Of a stretch of 10,285 nucleotides of DNA, positions 1 through 6,694 are shown in pieces. The position numbers and the translations under genes are program-made. The notes under the pieces were generated by a model, which was given only the letters and a program-made list of their open reading frames with translations, was not told the origin of the DNA and made no database searches. Location of the stretch: the NCBI GenBank assembly GCA_003527555.1, contig DPWT01000039.1:1-10285 (forward strand), written 5' to 3'. Position 1 is the first letter of the stretch, and each line of letters opens with the position of its first letter. The DNA comes from Verrucomicrobiales bacterium (GTDB lineage: Bacteria; Verrucomicrobiota; Verrucomicrobiia; Verrucomicrobiales; Akkermansiaceae).

Positions 1-101
1 ATATTAGATCAAAGTGAAAGAGTGATATACAACCATAGATACATATTGAGTTAGGCTGCAAGCGCTTACACACTGGGTCTTGAATTTTTTCATTAAATGA
101 C

Positions 102-141
102 TCATGCCAAAAGAGATAGGCTGTCTATCTCAATGGCATGA
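102..141. repeat. Long imperfect stem-loop in the left intergenic region
   Basis: Bases 1-235 hold no gene that I can support. The one structured element is an inverted repeat. TCATGCCA (102-109) pairs with TGGCATGA (134-141), and GAGATAG (113-119) pairs with CTATCTC (125-131). An AAA/AA internal loop separates the two stems and the apical loop is GCTGT. It lies about 95 bp beyond the 3' end of the DUF4130 gene, so it could end or stabilise that minus-strand transcript. Neither side has the U-run of a classical intrinsic terminator. It could also be one copy of a dispersed palindromic element. Confidence 0.55.
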
Positions 142-235
142 CCAACGCTTTGTTATTACTACGAATTTAGTGCTGATTCAGAGCAGATGTAGCAATATGA
201 TGATGTATTTAAATTGATTAGATTAAAGTTGATAA

Positions 236-1087
236 TCAGTCACGATTCAGCTCATGAATTTTATCCAGATAATCGTTATTAGTTATTAATTTTAAAGGGC
301 GCTCTTTTTCGGCCATCATCTTCATGACCATTTCAGAGCTGCCATGAATCAGTTCTTCAATGATTTCTGCCTCGGGTAAGTTCTTCCAATATTTCTTAGG
401 CATTTCTGTTTGCATCATTTTTATCTTAAGTCGGGCTGGATTGAATATACTGCGGTAGTATGCACGCCAAAGGTCCTCCAGTTCATCATCGTTAGGAGCT
501 TTTGTTTGATCCACTCCATCAGAGAATTGTATATTCTGTCCATTCCAGTGTACGCAGTCGTCGGGAGTCAAAATTGACCAGTTCATACCCGCGAACCTCT
601 TTCTGAAAAATGACGTGTTAACTTTGACGATTAAATGATCAGGTTCAAACCAGGCAACATAACTTTCAAGCCCATTTTCTCCGTCTTTGATTTTTTTGAA
701 TCTGACGAATGCTCGCATTTTATGGATATCGCGGCTGACTGTCTTGCGCATTTGTTCAAGAGCGCGCACTGCAGGATGCGTTTGATTTTTCATAATATTA
801 CGATCCTTGCCGTGAGTCATTGCCCAGAGGATTTGATAGAGCTGGGCCCACTGTTTTCCTGATCGATGACACGATACCGTTTCTGCAAGACGGACAAATT
901 CCCTTGGCACATTGAGTATTGGTGAATCTGAATCTGTCGGTAATGGGTCGTCGAATTTGAGCATACCTTCAGTCTGACCGCCTAAGGATGACCATAATAC
1001 ATCATCAGGATGTATTTTCGCATTTATCAGGTGACGTGCGTTATTGCGCCACTCATCGAAATTAGGTTCTATTGTAATAGTCCTCAT
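236..1087 (-). CDS. DUF4130 domain protein, TIGR03915-like putative DNA metabolism/repair protein
   Basis: A 283-residue protein of the family that partners a radical SAM enzyme in a putative DNA repair or modification system. The biochemical role is not established. The family signature is clear: DIHKMRAFVRF (120-130), YVAWFEPDH (143-151), MNWSILTPD (168-176), LWRAYYRSIFNPARL (206-220) and MPKKYWKNLPEA (229-240). There is no signal peptide or membrane segment, so it is cytoplasmic. In many proteobacteria this domain is fused to a C-terminal uracil-DNA glycosylase domain. Here the protein ends about 45 residues after the MPKKYWKNLPEA block, so that domain is absent. The ATG lies 2 bp after the radical SAM stop codon, which implies translational coupling in one operon. 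Family assignment is strong; function is inferred from context. Confidence 0.9.
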   Translation of the reverse strand: MRTITIEPNFDEWRNNARHLINAKIHPDDVLWSSLGGQTEGMLKFDDPLPTDSDSPILNVPREFVRLAETVSCHRSGKQWAQLYQILWAMTHGKDRNIMKNQTHPAVRALEQMRKTVSRDIHKMRAFVRFKKIKDGENGLESYVAWFEPDHLIVKVNTSFFRKRFAGMNWSILTPDDCVHWNGQNIQFSDGVDQTKAPNDDELEDLWRAYYRSIFNPARLKIKMMQTEMPKKYWKNLPEAEIIEELIHGSSEMVMKMMAEKERPLKLITNNDYLDKIHELNRD

Positions 1088-1089
1088 CG

Positions 1090-2403
1090 CTAAAACTCAC
1101 CATGGTGTGCCTCCACTTTTGCTTGTGTTGTAGCTGCCTTTCCGACGATGGGAGTGGCGGTAAAATCGAGCTCTAGCTGTTCTGGTGGAGGTGCGAATTT
1201 TGCACGTAAATCCTCGCTTGAAAGCTCAAGCTTGGCTGGATTGTGATCTGAGCAGATCATAAATGGCATTGTTTTCTTCAAATTCACTCTCAGTTTAATC
1301 AAGTCTTGTAACTTGATTGCATGATGCCGCCGTAGCCTAACAATTCTTTTAGCATTTCTGACTCCCAAGCCGGGGATACGGTAGAGGAGCTCAAGGGGGG
1401 AGCGGTTGACATCGATCGGGAACGACTGTCGATTTCGTAGTGCCCATGAGAGCTTTGGATCGATGTCTAAATCTAAGTTGGGGTCATTTTTTGTGGTAAT
1501 TTCGTCAACAGAAAATCCATAGAATCGAAGCAGCCAGTCAGCTTGGTATAGCCGGTGCTCTCTCACTAGTGGTGGTGATTTTATAGGTAATACTACCGAT
1601 GGTTCTGGAATAGGACTGAAGGCTGAATAGTAGACACGCTTCAACTTAAAGTTTCCGTATAGGTCACCTGCTCTGGAGAGAAAGTCTGAGTCATTAGACT
1701 GGTCTGCGCCAACGATCATTTGTGTGCTTTGACCAGTTGCGTAAGATGGTTTTTTGATACGTGATTTTTTAATTCTCAGTTCCTTGCGAATACTTTGTGT
1801 TTCATCTATGCGCGCATGGATTGTGTTCATTGCCTCACGGGTGCGCTGAACACTTTTCTCAGGAGCGAGTTTTTTTAAACTCTCTTGTTTAGGGAGTTCG
1901 ACGTTGATGCTCAGGCGATCGGCATATTTACCTGCTTCTGCAATCAGCTCAGGTGATGCCTCAGGAATTGTTTTGAGGTGTATGTAGCCCTTGAAATGGT
2001 GAGTCTCACGCAGCAGTTTTGCGACCCTAACAACTAATTCCATTGTGTAATCTGCACTTCTGACGATACCCGAGCTGAGGAAGAGCCCTTCAATGTAATT
2101 ACGCTTGTAAAACGAGAGCGTGAGATCGACCACCTCCTCTGGCGTAAATCGCGCGCGCCTAACATTGCTAGATCTCCGGTTGATACAATAATGGCAGTCA
2201 TAGATGCAGACATTGGTTAACAACACCTTAAGAAGGGAGATGCAGCGACCGTCTGGTGCATATGAATGACAAATACCTGCGCCTCCTGTTGAACCTACAC
2301 CTTTTCCAGCCGATGAGTCTTTTTTTGCCCCAGCGGAGCTTGCGCAGGATGCGTCATACTTTGCAGCGTCTGCTAGGACCTTGAGTTTGTCGAGAGTATT
2401 CAC
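1090..2403 (-). CDS. Radical SAM protein with C-terminal HhH region, TIGR03916-like putative DNA modification/repair enzyme
   Basis: A radical SAM enzyme. The cluster motif C-IYD-C-HY-C (CxxxCxxC) lies inside the block LLTNVCIYDCHYCINRRS, which is characteristic of the TIGR03916 family. Upstream are the family's ADAAKYDASCASS and AGICHSYAPDGRC segments, whose extra cysteines might serve further metal sites. Near the C-terminus RIPGLGVRNAKRIVRLRR is a helix-hairpin-helix DNA-binding motif, which supports a nucleic acid substrate. The reaction is unknown. I chose GTG at 2403 (437 aa). The frame also opens from TTG at 2442 (450 aa), but family members as I recall them start at about NTLDKLKVLADAAKYD, and a TATAAT box overlaps the TTG codon. 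Neither start has a clear ribosome binding site. First gene of a two-gene operon with the DUF4130 protein. Confidence 0.9.
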   Translation of the reverse strand: MNTLDKLKVLADAAKYDASCASSAGAKKDSSAGKGVGSTGGAGICHSYAPDGRCISLLKVLLTNVCIYDCHYCINRRSSNVRRARFTPEEVVDLTLSFYKRNYIEGLFLSSGIVRSADYTMELVVRVAKLLRETHHFKGYIHLKTIPEASPELIAEAGKYADRLSINVELPKQESLKKLAPEKSVQRTREAMNTIHARIDETQSIRKELRIKKSRIKKPSYATGQSTQMIVGADQSNDSDFLSRAGDLYGNFKLKRVYYSAFSPIPEPSVVLPIKSPPLVREHRLYQADWLLRFYGFSVDEITTKNDPNLDLDIDPKLSWALRNRQSFPIDVNRSPLELLYRIPGLGVRNAKRIVRLRRHHAIKLQDLIKLRVNLKKTMPFMICSDHNPAKLELSSEDLRAKFAPPPEQLELDFTATPIVGKAATTQAKVEAHHGEF

Positions 2404-2441
2404 TCGAACAACATAAGCTAGTGAACAGCTATGACAAGCCA

Positions 2442-2469
2442 ATTATATCAAATTTATGATTCTAGTAAG
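2442..2469 (-). promoter_or_regulatory. Candidate sigma70-type promoter of the radical SAM/DUF4130 operon
   Basis: On the minus strand a perfect TATAAT hexamer lies at 2447-2442. A weak -35 candidate (CTTACT, 3 of 6 matches to TTGACA) sits 16 bp upstream. The predicted transcription start falls near 2435. That is inside the TTG-started version of the frame and about 30 nt before the GTG at 2403, so the promoter and the shorter start support each other. The -10 is convincing by sequence; the -35 is not. Confidence 0.4.
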
Positions 2470-2475
2470 CTCTAT

Positions 2476-2506
2476 TTGACGAATTACAATTCCAGACTTA
2501 TCTGAA
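2476..2506 (+). promoter_or_regulatory. Candidate promoter with palindromic operator for the TetR-like/AarF operon
   Basis: TTGACG (2476-2481) is a good -35. TATCTG at 2499-2504, 17 bp further on, is a weak -10. TACAAT at 2485-2490 is a closer -10 match but has no good partner. Two short palindromes fill this segment: GAATT-AC-AATTC (2481-2492) and CAGA-CTTA-TCTG (2493-2504). Since the next gene encodes a TetR-like repressor and members of that family commonly autoregulate, these are plausible operator half-sites. The link is inference. Confidence 0.35.
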
Positions 2507-2512
2507 CATGAC

Positions 2513-3169
2513 ATGGTTAAAGCATCCAAGAAAAAACCCTTCTCTAAGGATGATCTGGAGAATCATTATTGGCATATCATTCTGACTCATGGGAAGCGTC
2601 CTGTGAATGTGTATGCCTTTGTTCAAGAACTTGAGATTGAGGAAACTGAATTTTACAAGCATGTTGCAAGCTTTGAGGCCTTGGAAGCCAGGTACTGGGA
2701 ACGGCTTGTTGAAGAGTCTATTGTAGTTTTAGGTGATGACGACGATTATGCCGATTATTCGAGTGATCAAAAACTGCTGGCATTCTTTTATACATTTTTT
2801 CAGCACGCTCAAAAACATCGTTCGCGTATGGTCGAATTTTTTCCAAGTCCCGGCTGCAGCAAGGTAATCAAGCCGATGAGAAAGCGCTTTCTGCATTATG
2901 CAAAAGAAATAGTCGATCAAGGCCTCGAGGAGGGGAGTGTTGCTGATCGAAAAAATCTCACCGATAAATATCCGCAACTCATGTTTGAGCAGTTTCGCTC
3001 AATTATTGAATACCATCGTAAAGATCAGTCAGAAGAATTTCAGGATACGGACGCATTAATAGAAAAGAGTGTGCGTTTGGGGGCTGATGTTGCTCGTGCT
3101 GGCACACTTGACTCGGCTATCGACCTTGGACGTTTTCTTTTGCGTAGATTGACGGTTGCAGAAAATTAG
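2513..3169 (+). CDS. TetR-family-like transcriptional regulator (TetR_C_23-like C-terminal region)
   Basis: A 218-residue cytoplasmic protein. Residues about 10-70 form a helix-turn-helix of TetR type: HYWHIILTHGKRPVNVYAF, then VQELEIEETEFYKHVASFEAL, which matches the usual layout in which the recognition helix ends in 'YxxF' followed by 'KeeL'. The remainder is all-helical and resembles the C-terminal ligand-sensing domain of the TetR-like proteins found beside AarF kinases in Bacteroidota. It precedes the aarF-like gene by 6 bp and is probably its regulator or co-expressed partner. The ATG at 2513 has no obvious ribosome binding site. The inducing ligand cannot be told from sequence. Confidence 0.8.
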   Translation: MVKASKKKPFSKDDLENHYWHIILTHGKRPVNVYAFVQELEIEETEFYKHVASFEALEARYWERLVEESIVVLGDDDDYADYSSDQKLLAFFYTFFQHAQKHRSRMVEFFPSPGCSKVIKPMRKRFLHYAKEIVDQGLEEGSVADRKNLTDKYPQLMFEQFRSIIEYHRKDQSEEFQDTDALIEKSVRLGADVARAGTLDSAIDLGRFLLRRLTVAEN

Positions 3170-3172
3170 GAG
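3168..3172 (+). promoter_or_regulatory. Ribosome binding site overlapping the upstream stop codon
   Basis: AGGAG at 3168-3172 lies 3 bp before the ATG at 3176 and shares its first two bases with the TAG stop (3167-3169) of the TetR-like gene. It fixes the start of the kinase gene and suggests that translation of the two genes is coupled. Confidence 0.7.
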
Positions 3173-3175
3173 CTT

Positions 3176-4492
3176 ATGAAAGAGCAGACCAAAATACCCA
3201 AGAATAAGATCAGCCGCGCAAGCAAGCTTGCGCGTACTGGTGTTAAAGTAGGTGTTAACTACCTGAAATATAAGGCCAAGAAAACGATCACTGGTAAGGA
3301 TGATAAAGCAGCATTCCACGAGGTTACTGCCAAGCAGACTTATGATACGTTTAGTGAGCTCAAAGGTGGGCCGCTGAAGCTTGCGCAAATGCTCAGTATG
3401 GATCGTAATCTTGTGCCAGATCAATATGCTGATCAATTTTCCCAAGCACAATATAGCGCGCCACCTCTTACCTATCCACTTGTCGTGAATACCTTCAATA
3501 AGGAACTTGGTAAGAAACCAACCGAAATTTTTGAGTCATTCACAAATAAGGCAGTATCGGGAGCTTCAATCGGGCAGGTGCATCAAGCTAAAATTGGGGA
3601 TAATAAATATGCTGTTAAAATTCAATACCCGGGTGTTGCTAACAGCTTGAAATCTGATCTTGCCATTGTGAAACCGATCGCGTTGAGACTATTCCAGCTC
3701 GATGCAAAATCACTTGATCCCTACATTAGTGAAGTAGAAGAGAGGCTGCTTGAGGAAACCAACTACCACCTCGAGTTAGAGAGATCAGTTGATTTGGCAA
3801 ACAAGTCCCGCCATCTGCCGATGACGCGTTTTCCCGCTTACTTTCCTAAGTTAAGTAGCCGGCGTATTCTTACGATGCAGTGGGTCGAGGGAATGCATTT
3901 AGACACTTATGCCGATTCGGGTGCATCGCAGGCAGAAAAACAGCGCATCGCCCAAGCGCTTTGGGATTTTTACCATCACCAAATTCATGAATTGCGAATT
4001 TTTCATGCGGATCCACACCCAGGAAATTTTAAAGTGCATGAAAAAAACTTATGGGTGCTCGACTTCGGCTGTACGAAAGCCCTGGATCAAAAGTTTTATA
4101 GTGATTATTTCTCTTTGATGGATCCAGAAGTGATCGCTGATGATACACGCTTTCGAGATGTGCTTTTCAAGACAGGTCTTTTGTTAGAATCTGACAATTT
4201 AGCGGAGCGGAAAAAGTTGGTTTCCGTATTCAAAGAATCTATTGAGCTTCTTTCTAGGCCTTTTGTGAGCGGAACATTCAACTTTGGTAACAAAGATTAT
4301 TTTAGAGAGTTGGCAGACTTTGGGGAACGATCTCGGTTGGATAAGGAGCTGAGTAAATTAAGCACCTCGCGAGGTAACGCTCACGCCCTGTATTTGAACA
4401 GAACATACTTTGGTCTCTATCATTTAGTTGGTAGTCTTGGAGCCACAATCAATGCAAAGTTGCCGAACTATTCTCAAACCAAAGTTGCTTAG
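3176..4492 (+). CDS. AarF/ABC1/UbiB-family atypical kinase
   Basis: A 438-residue protein of the ABC1 atypical kinase family (bacterial UbiB, mitochondrial COQ8). Known members support ubiquinone or other isoprenoid lipid metabolism through an unconventional ATPase/kinase activity. Visible motifs: a KxGQ-like segment GGPLKLAQMLS (64-74), the alanine-rich loop region SGASIGQVH (128-136), the ATP-site lysine in YAVKIQYPGV (K148), an acidic helix EERLLEETNYHLELE (188-202), the catalytic loop HADPHPGNF (277-285) and the metal-binding DFG (296-298). The canonical KxGQ reads KLAQ here (Gly to Ala). I see no C-terminal membrane anchor of the UbiB type. It sits directly behind the TetR-like gene in one operon. 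Overall it resembles Bacteroidota-type AarF proteins. The substrate is unknown. Confidence 0.9.
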   Translation: MKEQTKIPKNKISRASKLARTGVKVGVNYLKYKAKKTITGKDDKAAFHEVTAKQTYDTFSELKGGPLKLAQMLSMDRNLVPDQYADQFSQAQYSAPPLTYPLVVNTFNKELGKKPTEIFESFTNKAVSGASIGQVHQAKIGDNKYAVKIQYPGVANSLKSDLAIVKPIALRLFQLDAKSLDPYISEVEERLLEETNYHLELERSVDLANKSRHLPMTRFPAYFPKLSSRRILTMQWVEGMHLDTYADSGASQAEKQRIAQALWDFYHHQIHELRIFHADPHPGNFKVHEKNLWVLDFGCTKALDQKFYSDYFSLMDPEVIADDTRFRDVLFKTGLLLESDNLAERKKLVSVFKESIELLSRPFVSGTFNFGNKDYFRELADFGERSRLDKELSKLSTSRGNAHALYLNRTYFGLYHLVGSLGATINAKLPNYSQTKVA

Positions 4493-4501
4493 TCAACGGT
4501 G

Positions 4502-4560
4502 TGGTCATTCGGTAGTGTGTGACCATGAATGAACTTGAACGAACTGCGCCGCGTGCGGCG
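4502..4560. terminator. Possible bidirectional terminator region between convergent genes
   Basis: The 75 bp between the convergent kinase and CIA30 genes contain short inverted repeats. TGGTCA (4502-4507) pairs with TGACCA (4520-4525), alternatively TCATTC (4505-4510) with GAATGA (4527-4532). A GC-rich hairpin follows, CGCCG-CGTG-CGGCG (4547-4560). No U-run follows on either strand, so a rho-independent terminator is not demonstrated. Confidence 0.25.
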
Positions 4561-4567
4561 GTGTAGA

Positions 4568-5140
4568 TCAGCGCCACGTGGAAATCGACCTTATTTCCAA
4601 ATTGAATTTACCTGCCACTTTATCGGCGAGAATCATCCCTAAGCCAGAAATTTCTGCGGGGTTGAACTCTCTATCGAGTTGCCTACCTCGCCAGCTGGCT
4701 TTCATCGCAGAAAATGGTATGTGTAGGGTTGTCCATGTATCCTTTTGTGTCTGAAAATCTGCAGTGAATGATACATTTGACCGGCGGTAGCGCTGGTCAG
4801 TGGTGATTCGAAACCCATATCTTCGGCCATCACCTTTCACATCAATACATATGCCTTTCCAATCTTTGAGATTCCACTTTTTCCCACGTATTCTTAAAGA
4901 TGAAAATCCCCCGTTGTTTTCTAGAGACAAATTTCCATTAAAACAGAGGGTCTTGTCTTTTGTCATTTGAATCTTTCCCTGGGATAGGCCACCCATGACA
5001 CCGTCATTGGTAACACCCACACTTAGGGCGTTCATTTTTTGAGAGAAATCGATAATGGTTTGTGTTTCATGTGTCATGTCCGCATTGGTGAGGTGGCTGC
5101 AAAGAGCTAAGGTGATACCTACTTGGAATAATGTGTTCAT
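4568..5140 (-). CDS. Exported CIA30-domain protein
   Basis: A 190-residue protein with an N-terminal signal peptide (about residues 1-20, cleavage likely after TNA) and a CIA30 fold domain, the beta-sandwich first named from the mitochondrial complex I assembly factor NDUFAF1. Conserved pieces: VTNDGVMGGLSQG (43-55), LENNGGFSSLR (73-83), GDGRRYGFRI (103-112), RGRQLD (151-156) and GLGMILADKVAGKFNLEI (166-183). Bacterial members are usually uncharacterised, and the signal peptide argues against a direct role in cytoplasmic complex I assembly; a ligand-binding or carbohydrate-binding-like role is possible. It is last in a three-gene operon, 15 bp after the photolyase-like gene. The start has only a weak purine stretch (AAGAAA) upstream. 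Confidence 0.85.
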   Translation of the reverse strand: MNTLFQVGITLALCSHLTNADMTHETQTIIDFSQKMNALSVGVTNDGVMGGLSQGKIQMTKDKTLCFNGNLSLENNGGFSSLRIRGKKWNLKDWKGICIDVKGDGRRYGFRITTDQRYRRSNVSFTADFQTQKDTWTTLHIPFSAMKASWRGRQLDREFNPAEISGLGMILADKVAGKFNLEIRSISTWR

Positions 5141-5155
5141 AATTTTTTGTATTTC

Positions 5156-6688
5156 TTAGGATTTGAGCATCAGATCATCCACGTCACACTGCCATCCAGC
5201 ATGAATTTTATCGCGGAATGCGCTGGCAGTTTTACGATGATTTTTAAGTTTTTCTGGGTCCATCTTGTCAAGCTGACGTGTCATCATACCAAGGCGTGGC
5301 TGGTTTTGGTAAAACTCCCGATTTGATGCAATGAAGTCCCAGAACAGGCCGTCCCAGATGTCACACCACTCACCTTTGGGGTAGTCGGACATTTTGCGAA
5401 CATAGTTTGAACCACACACGTATGGTTTGGTGACAAATTTGCCGCCGTCGGCGAACTGGCTCATGCCATAAACGTTAGGCACCATCACCCAGTCATATGC
5501 ATCGATGAACATCTCCATAAACCAGCGATAAACTGCGGTCGGTTTTACGTGACAAAGCTGGAACATCACACCTAGAACCATTAGGCGCTCGATATGGTGA
5601 CAGTATCCGGTTTTGAGAAGGCGATGGATGGCATCATCTACTGGCGGTAGCCCCGTACGTCCTGTGTAAAAGCTCTCAGGCACATCGTGCTCGAATCCCC
5701 AGAAATTCTCCAGTCGCATATCACGGCCGTGAAGTTCATACATGCATCGCATGAATTCACGCCAGCCAATGACCTGTCTCACAAAACCTTCTAATGAATT
5801 CAATGGCACGTCATTGGCTTCGCCAAATTCGAGTGCACGATCGACAACCAGTTGGGGATTTAGCAGGCCAATATTCATCATTGGCGTCAGTAGGCTGTGC
5901 TGTTGAGTGCCGTGGTTCATGGAAATGGCATCTTCGTAATCGCCAAAGAGTTTAAAACGATCCTTCAGAAAAGACTCGAGCCATGCCTCAGCCTGCTGGT
6001 GTGTATGTGGTAACCCATCGCCTACATCACCCCACGCATCTGGGAAACACATGCTGACCCATGATTTAGTTTGTTCCGAAAAAGGTTCGGTCTCCGGTAA
6101 TTTCGGTTCACTATAATTCTTTGGAAGTTTTTTACGGTTGTCTTCATCGTAGCTCCACTGGCCACCTTTTGGTTTATTATTTGCATCAACCAAGATCCCC
6201 ATCCGCTTGCGTTGAGCTTGATAAAAGTGTGCCATGAACGGCTTCTTTTTTCCGGCAAAGTGATCACGCCACCAGTCATTGGGTGTCAGAAAATTGGGTG
6301 TATCGTGCCATTCGATCTGCACATCACCTTTTCTTACCCATGACTCAACCCTTCGTTCTAACAGATAGTCTACAGCTCGCGCGATATGTATGGTTTTTAC
6401 TTCGCTAGGTAAAAGATCAAGCATGTCGGAGGTGGTGATCTTATTTTCACCGTTCAATTTATCCTCTAGGCCGATGACTTCCACGTCGTAACCTGCATCG
6501 GATAGTTGACCGACATAACGATCTCCCGCCTGTTTCAGCAACGCTAGCCTACGAGCATGGTGCTTGAGTGGCCATTTATGATCACGCCCATAGAGTAAGG
6601 GCTCCTCGATAAAGAAGACCCGACGTTGATCATTCACCGCCGGGTGGTTCTTGTAGAGCTGGTGCGGATAGATAAGTGAAACTTCCAT
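5156..6688 (-). CDS. Cryptochrome/photolyase-related protein (DPRP class) lacking the FeS-cluster cysteines
   Basis: A 510-residue flavoprotein homologue of the deoxyribodipyrimidine photolyase-related class, whose studied members (PhrB, CryB) repair (6-4) photoproducts or act as cryptochromes. The N-terminal Rossmann-like antenna domain includes VEVIGLE (69-75). The C-terminal FAD domain shows VIGWREFMR (306-314), GYCHHIERLMVLG (361-373), DAYDWVMVPNVYGMSQFADGG (residues 396-416) and NQPRLGMM (462-469). In PhrB-type proteins four cysteines hold a [4Fe-4S] cluster, two of them in an SDYCxGC block. Here that block reads SDYPKGEWC (434-442), the following loop with the last cysteine is shortened, and the first cysteine's position (around 350, PPVDDAIH) has none. 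The cluster is therefore probably absent. The ATG lies 6 bp after the SOUL gene. Whether it repairs DNA or signals cannot be told. Confidence 0.92.
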   Translation of the reverse strand: MEVSLIYPHQLYKNHPAVNDQRRVFFIEEPLLYGRDHKWPLKHHARRLALLKQAGDRYVGQLSDAGYDVEVIGLEDKLNGENKITTSDMLDLLPSEVKTIHIARAVDYLLERRVESWVRKGDVQIEWHDTPNFLTPNDWWRDHFAGKKKPFMAHFYQAQRKRMGILVDANNKPKGGQWSYDEDNRKKLPKNYSEPKLPETEPFSEQTKSWVSMCFPDAWGDVGDGLPHTHQQAEAWLESFLKDRFKLFGDYEDAISMNHGTQQHSLLTPMMNIGLLNPQLVVDRALEFGEANDVPLNSLEGFVRQVIGWREFMRCMYELHGRDMRLENFWGFEHDVPESFYTGRTGLPPVDDAIHRLLKTGYCHHIERLMVLGVMFQLCHVKPTAVYRWFMEMFIDAYDWVMVPNVYGMSQFADGGKFVTKPYVCGSNYVRKMSDYPKGEWCDIWDGLFWDFIASNREFYQNQPRLGMMTRQLDKMDPEKLKNHRKTASAFRDKIHAGWQCDVDDLMLKS

Positions 6689-6694
6689 GACGAT

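Noticed and set aside
2428..2439. 12-mer AGCTATGACAAG shared with 8185-8196, near the radical SAM start and the gene-remnant junction
   Set aside because: A few shared 12-mers are expected by chance in 10 kb, and the flanks do not align, so it is not evidence of a repeat family or a mobile element.
2476..2484. TTGACGAAT shared between the TetR-like promoter and 7299-7307
   Set aside because: Nine bases, no further similarity around them; consistent with chance and with -35-like sequence.
3056..3451. Minus-strand 131-codon frame spanning the TetR-like/aarF boundary
   Set aside because: It lies antisense to two well-supported genes and its translation shows no domain.
4568..5140. Reading the CIA30 protein as a respiratory complex I assembly factor
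   Set aside because: The domain name comes from the mitochondrial factor, but this protein has a signal peptide and no complex I genes are nearby.
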